Part shown: piece after piece, positions 10,415 through 19,000 of the stretch
Layout of the letters: every line of letters begins with the position of its first letter
How positions within the stretch are numbered: position 1 is the stretch's first letter
Translations under genes and position numbers: made by a program
Notes under the pieces: generated by a model
Told to the model about the DNA's origin: nothing
Seen by the model: the letters and a program-made list of their open reading frames with translations, nothing else
The model's database searches: none
Assembly: GCF_000519325.1 (NCBI RefSeq)
Contig: NZ_KI912613.1
Location: 2,730,652 to 2,794,651 of the forward strand
Source: Patulibacter minatonensis DSM 18081
Lineage (GTDB): Bacteria > Actinomycetota > Thermoleophilia > Solirubrobacterales > Solirubrobacteraceae
DNA length: 64,000 nt
Direction: 5' to 3'

Positions 10415-10823
10415 GTCCTCTTCTTCGGGCGACGCCGCGATTCTGGGACCGGTCCCGCACAATTTCGGACGTTCGTCGATCCGGCTGATGGACGGTCGAT
10501 GGACGGTTGATGCCGAAATGACACCAACGACTGTTCCCGCCGAGGGCGGGCCGCTCCGGTCCGGCGGGACCGATCGCCCGTGAGCGACGCCGATCCGTGC
10601 CGTCGAGACGTGGTCCCGGGGAGTGGACGTCGCGTCTCGGGCCTGCGCCGGACGGCGGCCCCGGGTGAGGTGCCGTCCAGTGGCTCTGGACGGAGGCCGG
10701 ACGCCGCATCGGGGGTGCTCCGTCTCGATCGCGGGCGACCCGGCCCGCCGGTCCGGACGGCCCCGCGGGCACCTCGGGTCCAGGCCGCCCGGCCGCGGCC
10801 CCACCCGGCACCCGGCCCGCGGG
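10415..10823. promoter_or_regulatory. Promoter region of the SPFN gene, with direct repeats
   Basis: A 409-bp non-coding stretch upstream of the minus-strand SPFN-family gene and downstream of the hydrolase gene. It contains a relatively AT-rich patch (CACAATTTCGGACG near 10459) and two exact GATGGACGGT copies at 10487-10496 and 10498-10507, with an 11-bp period and a third partial GATG. I see no convincing gene in it. Confidence 0.55.
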
Positions 10824-12605
10824 TCAGTCGGCTGCGAGGACGCGGCGCAGGTCCGCGTCGAGGAGCTCGTGCCCCAGCTGCTGCTCGGACATGGGCCGCA
10901 GGGAGTGGTCGCGGCCCGCGAGCTCGACGACCTGGAGGCCCGGGCGCTCGCGGACGAGGTCGAGTGCCCCGTCGCGCTCGAGCTCTCCCCGGAGCGGCTC
11001 GTTGCCGGTGAAGATCAGCGAGACGAGGACGCCCGCGTCGGACTGGCGCTGCAGCGCCGCGGTGACCTGGCGGCGGATCTTCAGGGACTTCACCGCCCCG
11101 ACGGGGTAGTTCGCGATCGCCTTGAGGATCTCGATGATCCGTTCCCGCTCGATGTCGCCCCGCAGGACGCGCTTCCACTGGGACCGCTTGACGATCCGCT
11201 TGCCGACGCGGGCGTCCCGGACGTCCCCGAGGGCCGAGCTCCAGACGAGGGCACGGGCGTTGATCAGGACGGTCGACCGGACCCGGGGGTCCCCGAGCGC
11301 GGCGTTGAACCCCATCCACGCGCCGGAGCAGAGGCCCACGATCATGAAGGTGGACGGCAGGCCCCGGGCCACCACGAGGTCGAGCGCGGCGCGGACCTGG
11401 GCGACCACCGTCGGGTTGTGGAGCTCCTCGCCCGTGTGCGCGACGAGGTCCGGTCCGGGTGCGTCACCGAGACTGCCGACGTCGATCCGGACGGACGGGA
11501 CGCCGCCCGCCGCCCAGCGACGTGCGGCCTCGACCCACATGCGGTTGGGGCCGACGTGGCGCTGTCCTCCGGCGTTCAGGAAGACCACGGTCAGCTCGTG
11601 CGACCGGGGGCCGTCGGGCTCGGAGACGATGCCGAACACGCCGGGACCGCCGTCCGCGACCCGGAGCGGCGACTCGCGCACCCCGTCGAGGTCGAGCGTG
11701 TCGGCGCCGAGCGGTCCGCCCGGCGTGGTGGCTGGAGCGGCGGCGACCTCGTCGAGCCAGCCGTCGACCGTCGTCACGACCGCGGCGGGGAGGGTCGACG
11801 TCTGCGGGTGCTCGACCATCCGGCCGTACCCGTCGCCGTGGGCGGTCGAGACCGTCGCGCCGGAGGCCTCGAGGTGCGCGCGGAGCTTGGCGTCCACGGC
11901 CATGCCGTCGCGCTCGAGCAGCAGCACGCGGCGTCCGGCGAGGACCTCGGCGGGGACGGTCGTCGCGTCGGTGGCCCGGAGTCCCGCCTGGGTCTCGTCG
12001 GTGAGCAGGTAGCCGCCGGGCGCCAGGCGGGAGTCGGCGACCTCGACGTCGTCGATCTGCTCGCCGTGCTCGTCGATCGCGGCGGTGCTGCGCTCGAGCT
12101 GCGCGAACGCCTGGAGCTGCCGGATGACGGTGCGTCCCCTCGACGCGACGCCCCAGAGCGCGACGTCACCGATCGCGGAGGCGTCGTCGTGCCGCAGCCC
12201 GTCGACGACGACGAGGCCCGGGAGCCCGAGGGCGATCACCCGCACCTCCGGCGCCCCCTGCGACGTCGCCAGCGCGGTGGCGGCGGCGAGGATCCCCGCG
12301 CGCCACGCGCCGACGAGGTCCGGGTGCTTCGGGTCGCCCGCGCTGTCGCCGGAGCCCGGCAGGTCGATGCGGAGCACGGGGTGTCCGCGCCGCGCGAGGT
12401 GGTGCGCCCAGGTGCGGAGCGGTCGGTGGGCGCTGATGTCCTCCCAGCCCCAGGGGCCGATCAGCAGGATCGGCTCCCGTGCGGCGACGTCGTCCCGGGG
12501 CTCCGACAGGAGCGCGTACACGTCGAACGGGTCGGCCGGGACGTAGACGACGCGGTCGCTGACCCGGGGGTCGGTGGTGGAGGTGAGGAGCGGCGTGTGG
12601 TTCAA
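10824..12605 (-). CDS. Tandem alpha/beta hydrolase, C-terminal domain with Cys nucleophile
   Basis: 593 residues with two alpha/beta-hydrolase domains. Domain 1 (about 1-290) has the oxyanion-side WGWEDISAHRPLRTWAHHLARRGHPVLRIDLPGSGDSAG, but its nucleophile elbow reads ALGLPGL, so the Ser/Cys is missing. Domain 2 (about 300-593) has the elbow IVGLCSGAWMG, a G-x-C-x-G cysteine nucleophile, and a late His in AGRDHSLRP. This resembles the paired 'exosortase A-associated hydrolase 1/2' proteins found in other EPS loci, here fused. The only plausible start is TTG at 12605, overlapping the stop of the GH2 gene. It is the last gene of the long EPS operon and probably hydrolyses or transfers a thioester or ester. 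The substrate is unknown. Confidence 0.75.
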   Translation of the reverse strand: MNHTPLLTSTTDPRVSDRVVYVPADPFDVYALLSEPRDDVAAREPILLIGPWGWEDISAHRPLRTWAHHLARRGHPVLRIDLPGSGDSAGDPKHPDLVGAWRAGILAAATALATSQGAPEVRVIALGLPGLVVVDGLRHDDASAIGDVALWGVASRGRTVIRQLQAFAQLERSTAAIDEHGEQIDDVEVADSRLAPGGYLLTDETQAGLRATDATTVPAEVLAGRRVLLLERDGMAVDAKLRAHLEASGATVSTAHGDGYGRMVEHPQTSTLPAAVVTTVDGWLDEVAAAPATTPGGPLGADTLDLDGVRESPLRVADGGPGVFGIVSEPDGPRSHELTVVFLNAGGQRHVGPNRMWVEAARRWAAGGVPSVRIDVGSLGDAPGPDLVAHTGEELHNPTVVAQVRAALDLVVARGLPSTFMIVGLCSGAWMGFNAALGDPRVRSTVLINARALVWSSALGDVRDARVGKRIVKRSQWKRVLRGDIERERIIEILKAIANYPVGAVKSLKIRRQVTAALQRQSDAGVLVSLIFTGNEPLRGELERDGALDLVRERPGLQVVELAGRDHSLRPMSEQQLGHELLDADLRRVLAAD

Positions 12606-15208
12606 GGGCCTGGGGGTGTCGCGGGACGGACTGCGAGCGTATCCGTGACGTTCAGCGCCCGGACCAGCACCGAGGTCGGGGGCGGGGCGTCGGCCGACCG
12701 GGGGCGCAGGGCGATCCGGCGCGACGACCCGGGGGCGATCGCGAACGCGTCGTCCTCCGGGGTCCAGCCGGGGGCGGAGACGCGGACGCCGTCGGCGAGC
12801 GCCCGGGTCTTCAGCACGACCTCGGGACGCCCGTCGGCGTCGGTCCCGAGGGTGCCGGTCAGGCCGATGGACGCCGCGCTGCGACGGGTCAGCGGCCGGC
12901 CGGCCGGGAACGCGACGGCCTGGGAGAGCGGGTGCCCGCCGGGCTCCTCGAGCGTGGCGACGACCAGGTCGTGCGGCGCGGGGCCGAAGCGGTAGGCCCA
13001 GGCGCTGTCGACGAACCGGCCCACGAGCTCCTCGACGCGGCGCTCCACCGTCGCGCCCGGCGCGAGGACGAGCTCCTCGTCCCCGGACGCCACGGGCTGC
13101 TCGCCGTCCCGGAACAGCTGGACGCGGAGGACGACGGGGAGCGGCTCCCGGGTGTCGTTGGCGGCGTGCAGCGCGATGCCGCCGAGGCCCTCGTCGGTCG
13201 TCCACACCGCGACCGGCGCGAGCGCCCGGCGCAGGTGGTGCAGGGCGACCTTCGGGGCGCCGCGGTGGTCGACGAGGCCCCACCCGGCGCCGGGGACGAG
13301 GTCGCGCCACCAGAGCACGAGGCCGCCGCCGCACCGGGACGCCGCCCGGCGCCACTCGCCGAACGTCGCGGCCATCACCTCGCCGGTGACGGTCCGGGAG
13401 AGCTCGAGGTAGCGCTCGTGGTCGGTGCGGCGCAGCTCGCCGGGGTCCACGGCGTAGAGGTCGCGCAGGTAGTGGTCGCGGACGTCCTCGAAGTCCCAGC
13501 CGGCCCCGGCGTCGCGGGGGACGCCGGCCTTCCAGCGCGGGTGGTGGACGACGAGGTCGCCCGGCGCTCCGGGCAGCAGGTCGTGCAGGGCCTCGTCGTC
13601 GGGGACGTTGGCGAACGCGAGGGACTCGGAGGCGAAGCGGACGTCGGCGCGCCGGGCGTCCTGCAGCGGCCGGCGGTAGCCCCCGACCCCGTAGTAGTGG
13701 GTGATCCCGACGTCGGGCCGGATCGGCGGGTCGCCGCACGGGCTCGACGGCACGAGGATCGCGTCCGACGACGCGGCCTCCAGGGCGGCGGGCAGCAGCT
13801 CGCCGGGGATCGGGCCGCGCGCGAGCTCCGGGTCCAGGCCGAGCATCGCGACCTGCTGCTCGATCTCGCTGTCGCCGCAGACGACGACGGTGCTCGGGCG
13901 CGTGCCCATGCGGCCGAGCAGCTGCGCGAGCTCGGCCTCCAGCGCGGCGCGGAAGTCGTCGTCGACGACCGGGTAGTCCATGTTCGCGAGCGCCAGGTCC
14001 TGCCAGACCATGATCCCGAGCTCGTCGCAGAGCTCGTGGAAGCGCTCGGACTCGTAGACCCCGATGCCCGCGATGCGGAGGAGGTTCATCCCGGCGTCGC
14101 GGACGAGCTCCAGCTGCGCGCGGAGCTCGTCGTCCGTGGGGGCGAGACCGACGGGGTCCGCGCTCGTCCAGACCGCGCCGCGGGCGAAGACCGGGACGCC
14201 GTTGACGTGGAGGTCGAGGCCGTCGACCGTGACGTCGTGCCCGGGTGCGGCGCCGGGCGCGAGCGCGCGGAAGCCCGTGCGGTGGACGGGCGAGCGCACG
14301 ACCGACCCGTCGTCCAGGGTGACCGCGATCGCCACGTCGTGCAGGACGGGCTCGCCGTGGGTGTGCGGCCACCAGCGGGCGACGTCCGGCACGCGCAGGC
14401 CGCCGTGCACCAGCAGGAGCGGCTCGTCCCCCTCGAGGTCCAGGTGCGCGCGGTGGATCCCCGAGGGCCCCGTGAGCACGGCCTCCGCGGACGCGGCGGA
14501 CCTGCCGGCACCCGCGCGGAACGCGGCGTGGAGCTCGACCACGCCGTCGTCCCCGTCGACCGACGGCGACAGCGAGACCCCGGCGAACCCCCCGCGGTCC
14601 GCCCGCACCAGCCGCACGGGCCGCCACGGGCCGACGGGGGCGGGGACCGCCGAGAACCCGGGCGCGCGGCCCTGGAGCGTCGTGCGGATCCAGCGCAGGT
14701 TGCCGTCCTTCGCCACGCGGGTCCGCCACCGGGCCCGCGGCTTCCGGCGCTGCTTCAGGATCGGCAGCAGCGAGCGGAACCGGATCGCCAGCTCGTTCTC
14801 CGGCCGCACCGCGTCGGTGACGAAGGCCGTCGCCCCGACGAACATCGACGTGCTCGACGCGACCTGCTCGCCGTTGAGGAAGACGTCGGCGACGGTCGCC
14901 AGACCGTCGAGCTCGAGCTGCGCCTCCTCGCCGTCCTCGGGCCCCCACGGGAACGTCGTCCGGTACCACCAGTCGTGGGCGTCGGTGTCCAGCGTCTCGC
15001 CGGGCGCGAGGCGTCCGGCGGCGATCAGCGCGGACGCGGCGGTGCCGGGGACGGCGGCCGGCACCCAGTCGAGGGCGTCGATCGTCGTCGGGTCCTCGTG
15101 GGCGCCGGGGGCGCACGACGCGACCGACCAGCCGTCGGCGAGCGGGTCGCCGTCGGCCGGGACCGGGCCGACGGCCGTGCCGGCCGGCTCGGGGTCGCCG
15201 TCAGGCAC
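12602..15208 (-). CDS. GH2-family beta-mannosidase-like protein
   Basis: 868 residues with the beta-mannosidase domain order: an N-terminal sugar-binding jelly roll (WWYRTTFPWG... FLNGEQVASSTSMFVG), an immunoglobulin-like domain and a TIM barrel (LLRIAGIGVYESERFHELCDELGIMVWQDL). The acid/base motif, normally GNNE, reads VVCGDSEIEQQ: the Glu is kept but the Asn is replaced by Ser. The nucleophile candidate is the Glu in FASESLAF. C-terminal beta-domains follow. No signal peptide is visible, so it is probably cytoplasmic. GTG at 15208 overlaps the stop of the DUF1839 gene by 8 bp, which implies translational coupling. In context it may process or trim a glycoside intermediate rather than serve catabolism. 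Activity is uncertain. Confidence 0.8.
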   Translation of the reverse strand: MPDGDPEPAGTAVGPVPADGDPLADGWSVASCAPGAHEDPTTIDALDWVPAAVPGTAASALIAAGRLAPGETLDTDAHDWWYRTTFPWGPEDGEEAQLELDGLATVADVFLNGEQVASSTSMFVGATAFVTDAVRPENELAIRFRSLLPILKQRRKPRARWRTRVAKDGNLRWIRTTLQGRAPGFSAVPAPVGPWRPVRLVRADRGGFAGVSLSPSVDGDDGVVELHAAFRAGAGRSAASAEAVLTGPSGIHRAHLDLEGDEPLLLVHGGLRVPDVARWWPHTHGEPVLHDVAIAVTLDDGSVVRSPVHRTGFRALAPGAAPGHDVTVDGLDLHVNGVPVFARGAVWTSADPVGLAPTDDELRAQLELVRDAGMNLLRIAGIGVYESERFHELCDELGIMVWQDLALANMDYPVVDDDFRAALEAELAQLLGRMGTRPSTVVVCGDSEIEQQVAMLGLDPELARGPIPGELLPAALEAASSDAILVPSSPCGDPPIRPDVGITHYYGVGGYRRPLQDARRADVRFASESLAFANVPDDEALHDLLPGAPGDLVVHHPRWKAGVPRDAGAGWDFEDVRDHYLRDLYAVDPGELRRTDHERYLELSRTVTGEVMAATFGEWRRAASRCGGGLVLWWRDLVPGAGWGLVDHRGAPKVALHHLRRALAPVAVWTTDEGLGGIALHAANDTREPLPVVLRVQLFRDGEQPVASGDEELVLAPGATVERRVEELVGRFVDSAWAYRFGPAPHDLVVATLEEPGGHPLSQAVAFPAGRPLTRRSAASIGLTGTLGTDADGRPEVVLKTRALADGVRVSAPGWTPEDDAFAIAPGSSRRIALRPRSADAPPPTSVLVRALNVTDTLAVRPATPPGP

Positions 15209-16172
15209 GTCCTGCCTGCAGGCGCGTCATCGCCTCGTCCCACGAGGCCGCCATCCGGTCGACGATCGGCTCGTGGTCGAACGCGCGGCGGCGGGCGATC
15301 CGGAACGACAGGAGCTTGCTGTCCTCCACGAGGGCGGCGAGGGGCTCGCGCGCGGCGGTGCTCCCGTCGGCGTCGAGCCACTCGAGGTGGCTCCCGAGCA
15401 GCTCGAACGTCGATCCGATCATGCGCACGGTCGCGAAGACGTAGTCGGCGCGGGTCGTCGGGTCGGCGGCCGCCAGGTCGTCCATCGACGCGCCCAGCGC
15501 GGCGGAGAACCGGGTGAACGGGTTGCCCGCGGGCAGCCGCTGCAGGTGGTGGTGCGTGTAGCGGCGCGCGGCGTCCCGGAGCTCGTCGCCCTGCAGCGCG
15601 GGGCCGGCGTCGAAGCGCACGAGCTCGGTGTAGGGCGGCAGGGTCTCGGGGCCCCACTCCTCGCCGGTCCTGAGCGCCCCGCGGTAGTCCGCGCCGGAGA
15701 GCTCGAAGTACCCGGCGTTGTGGAAGTACCGCAGCGTCTCGGCGTCCGGGTCGATCGCCTCGACGCCGACGGTCGTCTTCACGTGCTGGGTGCCGTGGCT
15801 GAGCCCGGCGGTGTCCGGCAGGAACCACGCGTCCAGCTCGACCAGCACCGAGCGGTCGTGGCGCAGCTGCTCCTCGAGCTGGGCCTCGAGCGACCGGTAC
15901 TGCTGCATCTCGTGGATCTCGATGCCGTACAGGGCCTCGATCTCGTCGAACCGCGGCTTGAAGAACGTCCACTGGTCGCCCTCGAAGTCCCCGCGGACCG
16001 TGGAGCCCATCGCGGCGAGGGGCTCGAGCCCGCGCGCGTGCACGAGCTCGATGTAGACGTCGGTCCAGCAGTTCGTCTCGCGGTACGCGCGGGTCTCGTC
16101 GTGCGAGGTGTGCGGGACGTAGGTCTGCGGGTCCAGCCCGAGGAGGCTGACCGCCCGCCCACCGGTGCTCAT
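15201..16172 (-). CDS. DUF1839 family protein
   Basis: A 323-residue soluble protein matching the DUF1839 pattern from memory: N-terminal LLGLDPQTYVPHTSH and ETNCWTDVYIELVHARGLEPLAAMGSTVRGDFEGDQWTFFKP, then LVELDAWFLPDTAGLSHGTQHVKTTVGV, and YFHNAGYFEL. Genes of this family are commonly found next to amino acid:[carrier protein] ligases. The biochemical role is unknown to me; acceptance or transfer of the carrier-bound aminoacyl group is an inference from gene order. Its ATG overlaps the ligase stop codon as ATGA (16169-16172). That, with the 8-bp overlap with GH2 at the other end, places it firmly inside the operon. Confidence 0.82.
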   Translation of the reverse strand: MSTGGRAVSLLGLDPQTYVPHTSHDETRAYRETNCWTDVYIELVHARGLEPLAAMGSTVRGDFEGDQWTFFKPRFDEIEALYGIEIHEMQQYRSLEAQLEEQLRHDRSVLVELDAWFLPDTAGLSHGTQHVKTTVGVEAIDPDAETLRYFHNAGYFELSGADYRGALRTGEEWGPETLPPYTELVRFDAGPALQGDELRDAARRYTHHHLQRLPAGNPFTRFSAALGASMDDLAAADPTTRADYVFATVRMIGSTFELLGSHLEWLDADGSTAAREPLAALVEDSKLLSFRIARRRAFDHEPIVDRMAASWDEAMTRLQAGRA

Positions 16173-17101
16173 GCGGGCCAGAGCTGCTCGCGGACGTCCT
16201 CCGGCCACGCCTGTGGGTCGAGCCCGTGGGTCTTCAGCAGCGCCAGCACGATGCGCTCGTGACCGAAGCCGAGGCACGCGGTGTGCGCGACCTCGCCGGT
16301 CGAGGTCTCGATGCCGTAGACGGACGCGAAGTGGTCCTGGTGGTAGTTGAACGACGCGACGGCCGTGGGCTCGGGGCCCGCGATCTGCACGAGGATCTCG
16401 AACTTCAGCTCCTGCTCCTTCTGCGACGCGGCCATCATGCGGCCGCGGCGGCCGAAGAACGGGTCGGTCGCGACGTCGAAGTTCGCGTCGAGGCCGAGGC
16501 CGCGGAGGAGGTCGATCGCGCGGTCGCGCCACGCGTCGCGCCAGGTGGCGACGGTCTCGGGCTCCGCGACGCGGACGAGCTCGCGCATGTGGAACATCTG
16601 CAGCCGCGCCGGGTCGCCGGAGGGCTCGTGACGGAAGACGTACGCGCCGCCCGGGTCGACGGTGACGCCGCCCTCGGGGAGCGGGCCGCGGGCCGCGACC
16701 GCGGGGTAGACCGGGTAGCAGGCGGCCGGCATCAGGACGAGGTCGGTCTGGTGCTGGTGCTCGCTCCAGTCCTCGTGCTTGGAGGCGGCCTCGAACATCT
16801 GGGCGGCCTGGCCCTCGGTGCCCTCGAACGAGAACACGGTGCCCGCCAGGTGCGGGAACGACTTCAGGTAGCCGGTGGACTCGAGGTTGTGCCGGGGGAG
16901 GACCGGCGGGAAGCGCAGGGCCTCCGCCTCGTCCGGGATCGCCGTGCGCGTGACGAGCTCGTCGAACCCGTTGCGGACCTTCTCGAACGTGCCGCTGCGG
17001 CCGTAGACGCCGTGGACGCCGGTGCGGACCAGCAGGCCGGCGGCGACCAGCTCCTCGAGGTAGGCGTCCTGGTCGGGGGTGCCGGGGCGGAACTCGGGCA
17101 T
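16169..17101 (-). CDS. Amino acid:[carrier protein] ligase (seryl-tRNA synthetase-like)
   Basis: A 310-residue class II aminoacyl-tRNA-synthetase-like catalytic domain without the N-terminal tRNA-binding arm of true SerRS. Characterised homologues activate glycine or alanine and load it onto the phosphopantetheine of a dedicated carrier protein instead of tRNA. Visible motifs are PAACYPVYP, VFRHEPSGDPARLQMFHMRE (motif 2), FFGRRGRMMAASQKEQELKFE and ACLGFGHERIVLALLKTHGLD (motif 3). The three zinc ligands of the family map to Cys128, Glu159 and Cys276. One base separates its ATG from the stop of the dehydrogenase gene upstream. The partner carrier is encoded two genes upstream (18290-18979). Specificity for Gly or Ala cannot be read directly. 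Confidence 0.88.
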   Translation of the reverse strand: MPEFRPGTPDQDAYLEELVAAGLLVRTGVHGVYGRSGTFEKVRNGFDELVTRTAIPDEAEALRFPPVLPRHNLESTGYLKSFPHLAGTVFSFEGTEGQAAQMFEAASKHEDWSEHQHQTDLVLMPAACYPVYPAVAARGPLPEGGVTVDPGGAYVFRHEPSGDPARLQMFHMRELVRVAEPETVATWRDAWRDRAIDLLRGLGLDANFDVATDPFFGRRGRMMAASQKEQELKFEILVQIAGPEPTAVASFNYHQDHFASVYGIETSTGEVAHTACLGFGHERIVLALLKTHGLDPQAWPEDVREQLWPA

Positions 17102-17102
17102 G

Positions 17103-18290
17103 TCAGACCTCCTTGGCGATCAGCAGCAGGCTGGCGTTCGTCTCGTGGATGCGGTCGTTGGCGACCATCAGGCAGCCGGACATCGCGTCGCGGAGCTGGC
17201 GGCCGATCGAGAACGGCGTGTCGTTCTTGAAGCCGACGATGCCACACACGGCCATCGCGTCCTGGCAGACCCGGGGGGCCTGCGTCGACGTGGCCGTCTT
17301 CAGGGTGTTGAAGCGCAGCTGGACGCCGAGGCGGCCGAGCTGCTCGTAGTCGGGCTCGTCGGCGATCTCGAGGAACTCCGTCAGCGCGCTCCTGACCTCG
17401 GCGCGCAGCAGGTTCAGCTCGCCGAGGACCTTCGACAGCTCGTTGGCGATCGGCAGGGCCTCGCCCGGCTTGCGGCGGGCCGACGCGCGGACGAAGGCGC
17501 GGGCGCGCTCGAACGCCTCGGTGGCGATGCCGAGCCAGACGTGCGACCAGAGGACGTGGGAGATCGGGACCATCGACGCGCTCGAGACGATCGCGAACGC
17601 GGTGGTCAGGACCTGCTCCTCCGGTACGGTGCCGCGGACGACGAAGCCCGGCGAGCAGGTGCCGCGCATGCCGAGCGGGTCCCACGTGCCGGTGAGCTCC
17701 ATCCGGCGCTGCTCGCGGTCGGCGAGCACGAGCACCTGGTCGCTGCCGTCCGCGTCGGCGCCGCGGCGCAGGGTGATCAGGAGGTCGTCGGCGTGCTCGC
17801 CGTAGCTGACGGTCGGCGCCTGCTTCTCGAAGGTGACGGTGCCGTCGCCCTGGTACTCGGCGGCGGCGATCGACATCCCCATGTTGCCGCCGGTGCCGAC
17901 CTCGGAGGTGACCGACGCGATCAGGCGCTGCTCGGACACGACGCTCCGCAGGTGCCCGTCGAACCACGAGCCGGGCTCGCGGTGCCGCACGAGGGTGGCG
18001 ACCTGGATGTGGTGCATCGCGAAGATCAGGCCGCTGGAGCCGCAGGCGCGGCCGAGCAGCAGGCACGCCTGGGAGACCGCGCGGAGCGAGACGCCGGCGC
18101 CGCCGAGGTCCGTCGGGACGAGGGCGCTGAGCGCGCCGGCCTCCTTCAGGGCGTCGAACGTCTCGACCGGGAAGCGGCCCTCGCGGTCGACCTCGACGGC
18201 GTTGGGGGCGGCGGCCTCCTTCGCGATCCGGCCGACCGTGGCGACGTACTCCTGGTCGACGGCCTCGTCGACCTGCGCGATCGTGCTCAT
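17103..18290 (-). CDS. Acyl-CoA dehydrogenase-like flavoprotein
   Basis: A 395-residue protein with the full acyl-CoA-dehydrogenase fold. It has an N-terminal helical domain (VPTDLGGAGVSLRAVSQACLLLGRACGSSGL), a middle beta-domain with FAD-side signature (SVTSEVGTGGNMG; TWDPLGMRGTCSPGF) and a C-terminal helical bundle ending RIHETNASLLLIAKE. In the last segment the Glu aligns with the catalytic base of the usual YEGT motif. In this context it more likely oxidises the aminoacyl group on the adjacent carrier protein than a fatty acyl-CoA; that is inference from synteny. Start and stop abut both neighbours: TGATG with the carrier gene, and a 1-bp gap to the ligase gene. Confidence 0.85.
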   Translation of the reverse strand: MSTIAQVDEAVDQEYVATVGRIAKEAAAPNAVEVDREGRFPVETFDALKEAGALSALVPTDLGGAGVSLRAVSQACLLLGRACGSSGLIFAMHHIQVATLVRHREPGSWFDGHLRSVVSEQRLIASVTSEVGTGGNMGMSIAAAEYQGDGTVTFEKQAPTVSYGEHADDLLITLRRGADADGSDQVLVLADREQRRMELTGTWDPLGMRGTCSPGFVVRGTVPEEQVLTTAFAIVSSASMVPISHVLWSHVWLGIATEAFERARAFVRASARRKPGEALPIANELSKVLGELNLLRAEVRSALTEFLEIADEPDYEQLGRLGVQLRFNTLKTATSTQAPRVCQDAMAVCGIVGFKNDTPFSIGRQLRDAMSGCLMVANDRIHETNASLLLIAKEV

Positions 18291-18979
18291 CAGGACTCCT
18301 TCAGGCTGTCCACCGCGGTGGCGATGCTGTCGATCGACTGGAACACCGAGCGCTTGAGCATCTCGTCGGGGAACTCCACGTCGAAGCCCTCCTCGAGCGC
18401 CAGCATCACGTTGACGCTGGCGTGCGAGGTCATCCCGGCGGCGTAGAGGTCGTCGTCGCGACCGAGCGACGCTGGATCACCGCTCAGCCGCGCGTGGTCG
18501 GCGAGGATCTGGCGGATGGTGTCGTCGGACGCCGAACTCATGGCGGCGAGTGTAACCGCCGTCCCTGGGGGCGGAGCAACCTCCGGGTGCGGTCCTGCGG
18601 TGCGGGCGACGGCGACCGCGGACGCCGTGTCGCGTGTCGTCGTGACGCTCACCGCGACGGGGCCGAGACCCTGCCGGGCCGCGACGTCCGCGGCGGGTCC
18701 GCGCCACCGCAGCGCCACGGTGCGACCCGACCGCGGGACGACCTCGATCGCCGTCCACGGCACCCCGACGTCGCCGGGACGGAGGACCTTGAACGCCGCC
18801 TCCTTCGCAGCGAAGCACCCGGCGAGCCTCCGCGGATCGGGCGACCCGTCGGCGCGGGCGGCGGCGGCCTGCTCGGCCCGGGTGAAGACCCGGTCCAGGT
18901 ACCGCGGGCCGCGTGCCGCGACGGCGTCCCGCACGTCCCCGACCGACGCGAGGTCGACCCCGGTGCGCAGGCCCGCCAT
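18290..18979 (-). CDS. AcpS-type phosphopantetheinyl transferase fused to an acyl carrier domain
   Basis: One open frame of 229 codons. Residues 1-125 match holo-ACP synthase: GVDL with the Mg-binding Asp9, RYLDRVFTRAEQ, and CFAAKEAAFKVL with Glu60. The usual SLSHT motif is altered to SVTTT. After a linker of about 20 residues, residues 147-229 form a carrier domain (DDDLYAAGMTSHASVNVMLALEEGFDVEFP) whose phosphopantetheine attachment site is Ser185. An internal ATG at 18541 could start a free carrier protein, but no good ribosome binding site precedes it, so fusion or dual expression are both possible. The gene lies 21 bp after a glycosyltransferase gene and overlaps the dehydrogenase start. 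It supplies and activates the carrier used by the ligase at 16169-17101. Confidence 0.8.
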   Translation of the reverse strand: MAGLRTGVDLASVGDVRDAVAARGPRYLDRVFTRAEQAAAARADGSPDPRRLAGCFAAKEAAFKVLRPGDVGVPWTAIEVVPRSGRTVALRWRGPAADVAARQGLGPVAVSVTTTRDTASAVAVARTAGPHPEVAPPPGTAVTLAAMSSASDDTIRQILADHARLSGDPASLGRDDDLYAAGMTSHASVNVMLALEEGFDVEFPDEMLKRSVFQSIDSIATAVDSLKES

Positions 18980-19000
18980 GCCGGCCGCGCCCGGGGCGTC

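Noticed and set aside
10824-15116. A single 1430-codon protein joining the hydrolase and the GH2 region
   Set aside because: The upstream part is an out-of-frame shadow of the GH2 gene; real coding sense in this frame begins at the TTG near 12605.
18290-18541. Carrier protein annotated as a separate gene from ATG 18541
   Set aside because: Possible, but no ribosome binding site precedes it and there is no stop in the frame from the AcpS domain; reported as a fusion with this alternative noted.
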